In this document: piece after piece, positions 23,128 to 34,747 of the stretch
Numbering within the stretch: the stretch's first letter is position 1
Layout: every line of letters begins with the position of its first letter
Source: Rhizophagus clarus
Lineage: Eukaryota; Glomeromycota; Glomeromycetes; Glomerales; Glomeraceae
Direction of reading: 5' to 3'
Assembly: GCA_015698045.1 (NCBI GenBank)
Contig: BLAL01000034.1
Coordinates: 1,426,001-1,490,000 of the forward strand
DNA: 64,000 bases
Notes under the pieces: generated by a model
The model's input: only the letters and a program-made list of their open reading frames with translations
What the model was told of the DNA's origin: nothing
Database searches by the model: none
Position numbers and translations under genes: made by a program

Positions 23128-23922
23128 GATACGGTAACAATGCACATTAGTGTTAATTGTACTCTAAAATTAAATAAATTTGAGGGATAACAATGTATAT
23201 TAGTTAATTGTAAATAAATTCGAGGGATAACGATGCATATTAATTATTTGTAAATAAATTCGAGGAATACGGTAACAATGCATATTAGTGTTAATTGTAC
23301 TCTAAAATTAAATAAATTCGAGGGATAACAATATATATTAGTTAATTATAAATAAATTCGAGGGATAACGATGCATATTAATTATTTGTAAATAAATTCG
23401 AGGGATACGGTAACAATGCACATTAGTTAACTGAAAATATCCAATCATAGTAGTAAATGGTATCGATCTCTTTCAATTACTCAAAATTAAATAAATTATT
23501 TGAAAATTTAACAATACAAAACAATACAATTAATCGAGATATAACGATGCATATTTAATTGTTGTACTCAAAAATTAAATAGATCAACAATATAATTAAG
23601 AAAAGTCTAAAAATATCTGTATTGTTTACTAATAAAACTGATCGTTATCTACTATTAGTAAAGCTGAAATAATGAAATATATATATTACATCATTTTTTG
23701 GTTTTGTTCAGGCAATAAATTCCATTTTTACTAGTTTTGTTCAGGTAACAAATTCACTTTCATAAAATTTGGTTCCGTTCACTATCGCTAAAATCACTCA
23801 AAATGACCTATAAATATTCATATTGTTCATGTACTTTTTCGTCAACTTATGCATTAAAACAACATATTTCAGACAAGCATTAATATATTGATGAAGATGA
23901 AGAAGTAACCTTTCAATCAAAC

Positions 23923-26682
23923 ATGCCACACGAAGAACCTGATCTCTGGGATGATGATGATAAAGAAGTATCAAAAGTGCCATATCATGAAGAATCCAGT
24001 CTCTGGGATGATGATCTTTTAATGAAAGATGACGAATCTGAATCAAAAATAACATTAGAACAACCTGTAGAATCTCATGAAAATTTACAAATTTCTGAAG
24101 AGTCAGATGAGGAAAGTGGGGAATTTGATAACAACGATGAGTCAGATGAGGAAAGTGGTGAATTTGATGACGACGATAATGAGGATAATGAAGTTAGCTT
24201 AACATACTCGTTATCTATCAATGCTGAAGATTTTTGTGAGACCACACTAGATGATGCAATAAGAGACAAAACACATCCACCTAACATTGAATGGCCGAAT
24301 GACATTTATCATGAATTCATGGAAATTGTTATGGAATATCAATTATCTAATTCTTGCGGTGATAGGATAATTAAGTTAATTAATAAAAGCAGACAAGAGG
24401 CCAAAAAAAACCCATTACCAATAAATACTAAGGAAGGTCGTAGATTTCTTAATGTTAACGAATTTTCTTATATGAAATTCAAAAAAGTCCTTATCACGAA
24501 ATTCCAGGATAAAGATTATTCTTTTTATTATCAACTAATAATTCATGGAATTAAAGTTCTGCTTCTTCAATCTGAAATGAATGAAGAATTTGTTTTTAAG
24601 TATAAAAATCATAATACATTGATTAAGACTTATGGTGAACAATTCGAAAGTAATTGGTGGTATATCACGGAAAATAAAATTCCTGTCGATAACAAATTAT
24701 TATCGATAATAATCTACGCTAATTCCACAACTTGTGATCATTTGGGCAAAACTTCTGAACATCCTATATATATGTCACTCGAAAATATACCAAATTGGCA
24801 GCGAAATAAATCTAACGTTAAAGTACTTGTTGGTTATTTGCCAAAATTGAAAGCAAAAGATAATACTACAAGGAATTCTGAGTCTTTCCGAAGATTACAG
24901 AGACTCGTTTTTCAGAGATGTCTCCGAATATTATTATCGCCGATAATGAATCAAAATGACATGTATTTAGTTGTTCAAAATAAAATACATCCATTTACAC
25001 CAAAATTATCAGTTATCCTTGCTGATATGGCGGAAGCAGGAGCATTTACCGCAACATATTTTCCATCAACTTCTAAACGACCATGTTATTATTGCTTGAT
25101 AAATAACAAAGATTTTAATAATATGGCATTATCTCATATTGATTTACGAACTCCAAAAAAGATGAAACTAGCTATTAGTGAGAATCAAGTAAGTGAATTT
25201 TCGATTCATAAGGAGTTTAATTATTTTTGGGATTTTGACGATTTTAATATTTATGAGGCGACTGCTCCAGATCGTATGCATTTACTCGACCTTGGAGTAA
25301 CAAAGTATCTCATAGAATTTACTCGTGAATTGTTACACTGAAAGGTCAACAATAGAGCAGTAAAAGATATGGATCACAAATTGTGCGCAATCCCATGATA
25401 TCCAGGCTTAATAATATTAAAAAACAGATTGGAAAATATATCTAAATTTACTGCCAATGATTATCGTAATATAATGAAAGTGATTATTTTCGTTATAGAT
25501 AATTTATACGATGATTATAAAGAAGGTGGAATACCATGTAAGAGACTATGCAACATTTTTCATAAATATTTGGTAATGTATATGAAGTTGCGTCAGGAGT
25601 CATTTACAGATACTGAGTTAACAGAATTAGAGGTAAATATCGATTATTAATTCTAAACCAAATCTTTAATTAGTATTTAATTTCAGTTTTTTAAAAATTT
25701 ATTACTACTATTACTAGACGTTAATAATTGAATTCTGTCAAAAATTTGTAACGATATTTGCCGAATATTCTTCAAGTTGCTGTAAAATACCTAAATTTTA
25801 CGTGCTTCGTTATCATATAATTCTGTCAATTTGACTTTATGGTTCGATGAATGGGATGTCAACAGAAACATATGAAACTTTGCATAAGAAGAGCATTAAA
25901 ATTCCATATCGAATGACAAATAAAAGAAATTATGTTCCACAAATGTTAACTACGGTAATGTTATATGATCTGTTTCGTCATAATCTATTTTAATCGATTA
26001 ATTTAAATTTGATACGATAGGTGCGACGTCAATATTTAGCCTTGAAACAAAAAAAACCTACGATAAGGAGATCTAGTGGATTTTGAAATCTTTTATGGGA
26101 GTTCAAATTTACTGAAATTGAAACAACAGTTTCTAAAATAAAACAAGACACCGATATCCATCATCTGTATAAAGAAGAGTTTGATAACCTTCATGCAGGT
26201 TTTGAAGAGTTTTTGACGGAAAATGAGTTAGAATATGATTATGAATCTGGGCATTTTAAAATATATTCTAGTGTAGCTGTTGAATCAACTGATATTATCT
26301 GAACAGCAGGAATTTTTTATGGTAATGAATGGTTCAGTGATGTAGTAGTCTTTTCCGAAGAAACTGCGTGGTATGGAAAGGTATGATATGCTTAAAATTT
26401 TTTATTAAGATTTTTGTCATGATGACATGTTATTAACTGAATTAAATTTAGGCACTTTTATTATTGGAATTTTCTGCAAAAGGTTTAAAAGAGCCAGTAA
26501 ATCTTGCTTTGTTACGATGGTATGAAGAAGTACAAGAAGAAGAGATCATATATGACTGTCCAAGATTATGGCTAACTGATCAATATACGTGTGTTTACTT
26601 AGATTCGGTTGATATGTCAGTTCACATTATACCAAGAAATAACTGTGAAAATGAATATTTTGTTAATACATATATTTTTTAA
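23923..26682 (+). pseudogene. Plavaka-type transposase of the large element, five in-frame TGA codons
   Basis: An acidic N-terminus with a repeated EESDEESGEFD motif (residues about 60-90) precedes the transposase core. Blocks in order are TTCDHLGKTSEHPIYMSLEN, NWQRNKSNVKVLVGYLPKLK, SVILADMAEAGAFTATYF, KRPCYYC (a Cys pair) and EATAPDRMHLLDLGVTKYL near 25,260-25,315. This order and wording fit the fungal Plavaka group of the CMC/CACTA superfamily. After the first 473 codons the frame continues through TGA at 25,339, 25,396, 25,832, 26,084 and 26,300, where relatives tend to have Arg or Trp. Short introns lie near 25,634-25,790, 25,955-26,020 and 26,381-26,450. No TAA or TAG interrupts the reconstructed exons. 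The C-terminal exon ends NCENEYFVNTYIF. Confidence 0.72.
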
Positions 26683-26779
26683 GATGTAAAATGAAATTAG
26701 ATTAATATTCTTAGTATTCATTTGTATATGAGTGCGTTTTATGATTTATTAATGAAACAATAAATAATGGATTTAACTT

Positions 26780-26990
26780 GATTATTTTTGATAATTATCA
26801 AATATCGCAAATCATCATCGAGATTATTTTCGATAATTGTCAATATCGCAAATTATCAGTACGATTATTTTAGAAAAAGTTAAATATCGTTGTATAATTG
26901 TGAGATATTTATCGAATATTATCACATTATGTTGACCATCGATTTATAAATACGATATTTATCGATAAAGTGATAATTATCGATGTATAT
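26780..26990. repeat. Right subterminal repeats of the large element
   Basis: Tandem variants of ATATCGCAAATCATC and GATTATTTTCGATAATT recur at about 45-50 bp spacing, followed by TATCGATAAA palindromic motifs. They mirror the ATCGAT-rich left arm and sit just inside the right terminal repeat. Confidence 0.65.
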
Positions 26991-27012
26991 CTTCTGAAAA
27001 AATTTCCTGATG

Positions 27013-27460
27013 AAAAGTAATATTGAGGTCTATTATCAATGACAGCAGTAGTTCTCTAACTTGATTGTTAGATAAATATTTGGTTAACCATTCTATTAAG
27101 ATTTGAGGAATAAAGCCTCATAATAGGTCTATAAAGGTAAAATTAGTTTCATCATGGATCACTTCCCAAATGTTTAAAGCTATGATATCTTGTACCATGA
27201 TCAAATAAGTCAAATGATCTTTAATAAAGGTACAAATGAATAATAATATTGACTATAAGTGTTTTTTAGTTAAATCTATAATTTTAGAATATAACCAAAT
27301 ATGAGCAAGGTCTTCCTGATGATTGCCACATAAGAAGCATTGTACATCTCCATACAAGTGGTAATAATATTTTTTGGTATGTTCAAAAACAGTAAGTTCA
27401 TTGATTAAAAGTTTGAGTTTAAACGATTTATCTAATATTTCTTCAAATGACGTTGAAGTA
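27013..27460 (-). pseudogene. Degenerate LINE ORF2-like fragment
   Basis: On the minus strand the sequence reads YYHLYGDVQCFLCGNHQED then LAHIWLY, a C-X2-C ... H pattern like the zinc-knuckle at the C-terminus of non-LTR reverse transcriptase ORFs. It continues through frames with a stop as far as the right end of the large element. It is short and degraded; the LINE call is an inference from the motif and from the adjacent ORF1 remnant. Confidence 0.4.
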
Positions 27461-28131
27461 GAATCATATAATATATTGAATAGGTTAAATGTAACAAATT
27501 TATTATATTTATAATACTAATTAAAATTATATTAATTTTATAATTTAGATTAAATATTATGTAATAATCATATAAAAATCAATTAAAAAAAATTTGGCTA
27601 TTTTAATTGGAATTTGATATAATTAGAATAGGATTTCAGATAATTATAATAAAAGTCATATGCAAAAAAAAGTAATTTTTTTACATTTTTAATAGGAATA
27701 TTATGTGAAATTGAATAAATATTTAAGGTTATATATAATACTTTATTATAAAAGTAACTGTAATATTATAAATAACTATAATATCATAATTTAATTTAAT
27801 ACTATAATTTAAGTAATTTAATGTAATACTATAATGCTATAAATCTATATGTATAAGATAATATTAGAAATAAATTTAAAAAGAAAATAATTTTTATTAA
27901 TAAGTAGAATTTGAAGAGAATATTTTTTTCTTTTTATTTTTGTAGGATTGAATTCAAAATTTGCTGGCTTGAAAGTAAATTTGAAAGAAAGATGTTTTTC
28001 TTAACAGTTTGGTTTAAAAATATAATTAACATTTTTTTATTTTTATTTTTGTAAAATACTTATGAAAAAATGTTATTAAAGATCAATCTGTAAAATCAAT
28101 TTTTGCGAAAGAAAAAATTTTTTATTTCAAT
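27461..28131. other. AT-rich spacer
   Basis: No gene is seen. It consists of short A/T-rich runs with repeated TAATACTATAAT-like motifs near 27,760-27,850. Confidence 0.5.
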
Positions 28132-29780
28132 ATGAAGAAAAGATTTTTATTAACAAAACCAGCCAAAAAAATAGAAAAATTAGACTCTCTACCTTTGGTT
28201 ATTATAGATTATGACTCAAAGACTTTATTTTTTGACCATTTTTATAATATTATTACAGACATTTTATCAGATCTTATCGTTAAGAATATACCTTTTTTCA
28301 ATACCATAATATTTTCAGACTTATATAATTTTGATAGTTTTCTTAACAAATATAAGGACTAACAAGTTTCTGATAGCAAGTTGATAGAGAAAGTAGATAT
28401 TGATAATTTCTATCCTCAAACTGCTCACTTTTTGGCCTGCATTCACAATATCTTTCTCTTAGATGACAAACTTATAGGAATTTTTTTCCTAGATTCTAAA
28501 ATTTGTTGAAAGTTGGACATATACAATGCATAACATCCAGATATGAAAAATTTAAGGAATTTTGTATACCAATCAGACATGTTAATCAATGTTGATGAGA
28601 TTGATAGAGATTTATAAGAATCATTGGACAATAGTCTAAGCATCACACCTCTGCATAATAACTCACCTCTACCTGTCACACTTTTGACTAAATATCAGAA
28701 AAGGAATACTAAAAAGTAAGTCTGTAAGAAGAAGAAGAAAATGTTGCAACTATAAATTCCTTCTGGACTGGATGAACAAGTAGTATTCACTTTTAGCGCT
28801 AAATTTTCTGAGTATATACCCTCTCAATCTTCTGGTTCAAGGATAGTTACTTTTAATCAGAATTTACTTTCTCCTTCTTTTATACCTTTTAAGCAATTAA
28901 AATGAGATTCTAAACTACAATCAACACTTATTGATAATGGAAAAAAATTAAAACAGAAAAAGACAGATGACACTCACAAGAATGGAAATATTATTATTAC
29001 CAGATATTATCTTTAAAAAGAAGAATAAGCACAACTACTAAATCTTGTAGTGTATAATATACCAGTAAAATGGGATAACTATACTCTATTGAACAATTTA
29101 GCAAAATGGGATAAGGTTATTTCAGTCAGCATTAGGATACACAAGAAGTACTATTTATTAGCGAAGATAAGATTGATTCCTGATCATGAGTGTTTGAAAT
29201 GTTATAATAGAGAGAACTAGACTATCAACTTAGGAGAGATTCCTATTTGATGGTTCCCTGCTTCTTGGAGTCTCTCAGAAAGGAAACAACATGAGAAATT
29301 CTAAGCTGTCATATACAATCTTTCAGAAGATATGACAGATGCCTCCTTATTCCCAAATGGATGCTCTTACCAATTTTTGTTAGATAGTGGCATAAAATTA
29401 TTTAAAATAGTTAAAGAAGTTAATGGGTCTAAAAAGATGATAGGTTATTTTGACACATGGGATCATGTTTTTACTCGCATTAATAACCCTCAGCTTTGAA
29501 ATAACAAATGAATCTCTTAGTGCCATTATTCTACTCTCAACTTCAAGAATCTTCATAATTATGCTTGAATTGGTTATGCAGATAAATTCTTAAGAAAATC
29601 TTCTAGGTCTAATTCATTATTTTCAGATTCAAATACTAATAACCATAATAATGATCAAAATAAAACTCCTAAATCTGGTTACTCTACCAAGAAGATCAAT
29701 CATTCAAGAAAGAATCAGTCTAACAAGCTGGATGTAAAACATTTAATAGCTAGGCTGAAGGTACTACTGAAATATTATAT
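28132..29780 (+). pseudogene. LINE ORF1-like pseudogene
   Basis: It starts MKKRFLLTKPAKKIEK and runs as one frame broken by roughly fifteen stops. Recognisable blocks are LLNLVVYNIPVKWDNYTLLN, then WDKVISVSIRIHKKYYLLAK, PI*WFPASWSLSERKQHEKF, EDMTDASLFPNG and MIGYFDTWDHVFTRINNP. A tail rich in Asn, Ser and Lys follows. I recall a similar ORF1 protein from repeated non-LTR elements of Rhizophagus: an RNA-binding fold preceding an Asn/Ser-rich tail. Several stops stand where relatives have Trp or Arg (PI*WFP, QL*NNK). A poly(A) tract follows 300 bp downstream. There is no ORF2 on this side, so the copy is truncated or rearranged. Confidence 0.55.
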
Positions 29781-30088
29781 CTAGTTTAGTTAGAGAGAAT
29801 TGATCAAAAATTTTCACTAACTTTTTGTCATGCTTTGCATTTGCTTTATGTAATGTTTTTTTTTGTTTTATTAGATTGTAGAATTTTTCTTTTTCTTTTT
29901 CGTTTCCCTTATACCTTAAACAATTCTATAACTAATCTTCCTATTATATTAAAGAGAATAGGTTAGGGATATAGTAGTTATGAGATATATTAGTGACTCT
30001 AGTGTGAGGAATGGGTAGGCTTTATCTATTAGTTATTTTGTATACTTTTGATCTTTTATCTAATAAAATAAGCACTTCTTTTAACTTT

Positions 30089-30113
30089 AAAAAAAAAAAA
30101 AAAAAAAAAAAAA
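30089..30113 (+). repeat. Poly(A) tract, probable retrotransposon 3' end
   Basis: Twenty-five consecutive A residues follow an AATAAAATAAG signal and the LINE ORF1-like remnant. After the tract comes GAATGTTATTGA; AATGTTATT also occurs upstream near 28,068-28,076, a weak candidate target duplication given the base composition. The tract marks the edge between the mobile-element half and the gene-dense half. Confidence 0.6.
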
Positions 30114-30306
30114 GAATGTTATTGAATATAATCTTTATTAAATAATAGGTTTTTATAACTTATAAATAATATAATCCATATTTTAAACAGTACAAAATCT
30201 TTTTTTTTTTGTTAAATTTAACCAAAATTTATTATGAAGTCATTTCATTGGTTAGTACTGCGGATGTGGTCGAGCTGTATAATTTTCGAAACATGACCGT
30301 GACAAA

Positions 30307-30312
30307 CACGTG
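30307..30312. promoter_or_regulatory. CACGTG palindrome upstream of Atg27
   Basis: The hexamer lies 67 bp before the Atg27 start codon in the context AACACGTGACC. CACGTG is the core site of bHLH factors such as Cbf1 (known). A function here is inferred from its repeated placement before other genes in this window. Confidence 0.45.
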
Positions 30313-30379
30313 ACCAAAATGGTTTATTATTACTGCACAAAGATTCTTTCTTATTTTGCAAGTCCTTAAAATTCAAACA

Positions 30380-31842
30380 ATGTGGAAATTTATCTGTCTT
30401 TTTTTATTTACTATACTTGCATTGGGACAATCGTCTCTCGCGTACAACTGTTCTGACATCGAGGTTGATCGTTTTAAATTTGATCTTTCTGAACTTAACA
30501 AGTAAGCTGTGAATATTTCTACATAAAAGCTTTTTCTTTTACCAATGGTTTTTCGTGTTTCTTTATTTTAAAAAAGATTCTTCGTATAATATTCTCGATT
30601 AGCTCATTAAAATCTTTAATTATTTAGAACAGAGGAAATAATTGGAGACGTTGAAAAAACGCCTCCGACTTATACAAGAACTAATTATCTAATAAATCCT
30701 TGTGAATCTTTGACATACAAAGATGATCAAGTAGACCGATGTGAAGACGGCACATATATTTGTGAAATTATAGTTAATTATTTAAAGGATCCCACGGATC
30801 CTAAAGAAACTGATCCTCAAAATCGAACTATAAGTATTAAATCAGTTGCTGGCGGAGAGATAGGAGAATCAATAACTCTGGGGCCCGTCTTAAATGACGT
30901 TGATACGCACGGTAAATCTTAGCACTTTATTTATTTTTAATATACCCGAGGAATTCATGTTTATTGTTTAAATTCCACTCCCTAGGGAATCTTTCAATTA
31001 TATTACATGGAGGTTCTTACAAGAATGAATCGCAACAAGCAAATATTACATTTATTTGTTCAGAAGTAAGTAATAATTATAATTATAAAGGAAAATAATT
31101 GAAGTTTATTTGAAATATATTTATAAACCAAATTCAACGACTTAGCAAACCAAACCGGCAAACATCATCAGTTACAGGGAGAATACATTATTTATAGAAT
31201 GGGAAACCAGTGCTGCTTGCGGGTAAGTATTAGGATGAATGTTGTATTAATATGTGATTAGTCCTTTTTTTTAAAACTGGAATTTCTTGGATTAACAGAA
31301 CGCGTATTCCCGAAGAAGATAAAGGAATGGGCGGATTTACTAAATTTGTACTTATGTAAGTGAATATTTGAAATTTCGTTTTATTGAAATTTTTTAGTGT
31401 TAAATTTTAATAACTATCATAATTTAACAGTTTAATTTTTATTGGTTTATGTTATTTCGGAATTGGAGCTGCTTATAATTACCATGTTTATAAAGCACAT
31501 GGCTGGGATTTATTACCTCATTTGTAAGTTTTATGTTATTTATGTATGCTATAATAATTTTTAATACCGGTCTTTTATAATTAATTTGAATTATACTATA
31601 GGGACTTTTGGAGAGACTTCCCTTATTTAGTCACGGTAATAAACGAATATTTTGTATAACTACAAAGTTATCAAATTGATTTATTTTTTTGTTTTGCATA
31701 GGATTTTTTCAAGTATCTCGTTAATTTTATTAGAACAGGTCGTGGCGGATATACCAGGTTTTTATACAAAAAGTTAACCATTTTTTGTTGTTTCGATGAT
31801 TTTACCTTTATTTCTTATAAATTTTACTACTTTAGGGTATAA
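30380..31842 (+). CDS. ATG27: Autophagy-related protein 27 (Atg27)
   Basis: Atg27 is a single-pass membrane protein of Golgi, endosome and vacuole that helps traffic Atg9 for autophagosome formation. Nine exons with GT-AG introns (30,380-30,501; 30,628-30,911; 30,986-31,065; 31,146-31,222; 31,299-31,355; 31,431-31,523; 31,602-31,635; 31,702-31,757; 31,836-31,842) give 269 residues, close to the 271 of yeast. A signal peptide (MWKFICLFLFTILALGQSSL) leads into a lumenal mannose-6-phosphate-receptor-like domain. Its cysteines include PCESL, RCEDGTYIC, TFICSE and the signature TLFIEWETSAACG. A transmembrane segment (FVLILIFIGLCYFGIGAAYN) and a short cytosolic tail ending GRGGYTRV follow. The RGGY tail is typical. 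The last exon is only 7 nt, which automated prediction may miss. Confidence 0.88.
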
Positions 31843-32305
31843 TGCACATAATGTTTATTACAAAAGTTTAATAATGAGAGAGGTATGTATAATGAATTTG
31901 TTTAATTCAGGGGAAAAACTTGGATGAATATTTTTCATTGTAATCACTATAATTATTACGTTGATGTACTATTATTATTTAACTGTTAATTATTTTTAAT
32001 AAAGAGCTGCAAATTTAATAATCGATCAGTTGCATTAGATTATTACGTAATTGTAACATTACATAATCAGTAGTAACACTAGTACATCAAATTTTGAATT
32101 CGTCCTTTTTTGGTTCCCACCCCATGTCTTTTTGTTTTTTAAATCATTTTTCGTTTAAAGATTATCACATTTTCTCCGTGCAAAATAGTATTTTCTCCAT
32201 CTTTTTAAATCTATTTTGATATAATGTAAATGGCAATCAGCTAATCATTTTGATAATCTTTTCAATAAAGAAATTTATATAAAAGACTAGAATAATCTCT
32301 CAAAA
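31843..32305. promoter_or_regulatory. Intergenic region, Atg27 3' side and aminotransferase promoter
   Basis: No gene is seen. There is an imperfect inverted repeat around 32,036-32,068 (GATTATTACGTAAT ... ATTACATAATC). AATAAA-type signals for Atg27 are plentiful. Nothing else stands out. Confidence 0.4.
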
Positions 32306-34246
<1,941 letters not shown>

Positions 34247-34747
34247 TTTTTTGAGCAGACGCCACTTAATTATTATTTAACGAGCTATAATTTTTTAATT
34301 TTATTTAAAATAATAAAGTTAATGATCATTGCACTGATTAAATAAAAAATAGGTTCAACCTTTTTTAATGACAAAAAATTATTTATTAATTTTATAACAA
34401 ATGGAATGACAAGCCCTTTATTAAAAATAACTTGATATATATACGTATAATAGAATATGATTTTTTTTTTTTTTTTGGAGAAAAGGAAAGTACGTGTTAT
34501 AATAAAACAAACAATAAGCAAGAAAAAAATCAGCATCTAGCTGAGTACGTAGTAATTCAATTCAATCCTTTTTTATATATTAATTGTCCAATACTTTTAA
34601 AAAAATTAAAATTTTAAAGCTATATACATGTATATAGTATATTAAAATAAAAAATATACTATTTACATAAATACAATGCAACAAAATAAAGTTGTTTGCT
34701 CTTACTACATACATATTTTTCTTTTTACAAACAACTTACTTTATTCT
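34247..34747. other. Convergent 3' intergenic region
   Basis: It lies between the aminotransferase and Mpe1 stop codons. It has AT-rich 3' untranslated sequence, a T15 run near 34,460 and AATAAA-like signals on both strands. Short frames here are not credible genes. Confidence 0.5.

Larger units (their letters stand above)
18183..23440. repeat. Minisatellite array split by a transposon
   Basis: Units of about 40 and 53 bp built on GGATAACGATGCATATTA, GTTAATTGTACTC and AAATAAATTCGAGGG run from 18,183 to 18,462 and resume at 23,128-23,440. On the right they form a higher-order repeat of about 137 bp starting GATACGGTAACAATGCA (23,128 and about 23,266). The 4.67-kb element at 18,463-23,127 interrupts a unit and duplicates GATACGGT. 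The array is internal to the larger element, between its two genes. Confidence 0.85.
15572..27012. mobile_element. Large TIR element (Plavaka-type), 11.4 kb, two genes, with nested insertion
   Basis: The left end reads CAT(T)(G)GGAAATTTTTT from 15,572 and the right end, read inward on the minus strand from 27,012, reads CAT(C)(A)GGAAATTTTTT. About 34 bp align with six mismatches, all transitions. Subterminal sequence is rich in ATCGAT/TATCGATAA on both sides; on the left, a block of about 70 bp is repeated at 15,594 and 15,719. Outside, AA flanks both ends, a possible 2-bp duplication, so the exact borders are provisional. The element carries an unrecognised minus-strand gene on the left, a minisatellite in the middle, and a plus-strand Plavaka-type transposase on the right. 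Removing the nested 4.67-kb element leaves about 6.8 kb. Confidence 0.75.

Noticed and set aside
23923..26682. TGA recoded as an amino acid in the transposase
   Set aside because: Host genes in the window do not use internal TGA, and TAA/TAG stops occur in the other decayed elements; deamination decay explains the pattern more simply.
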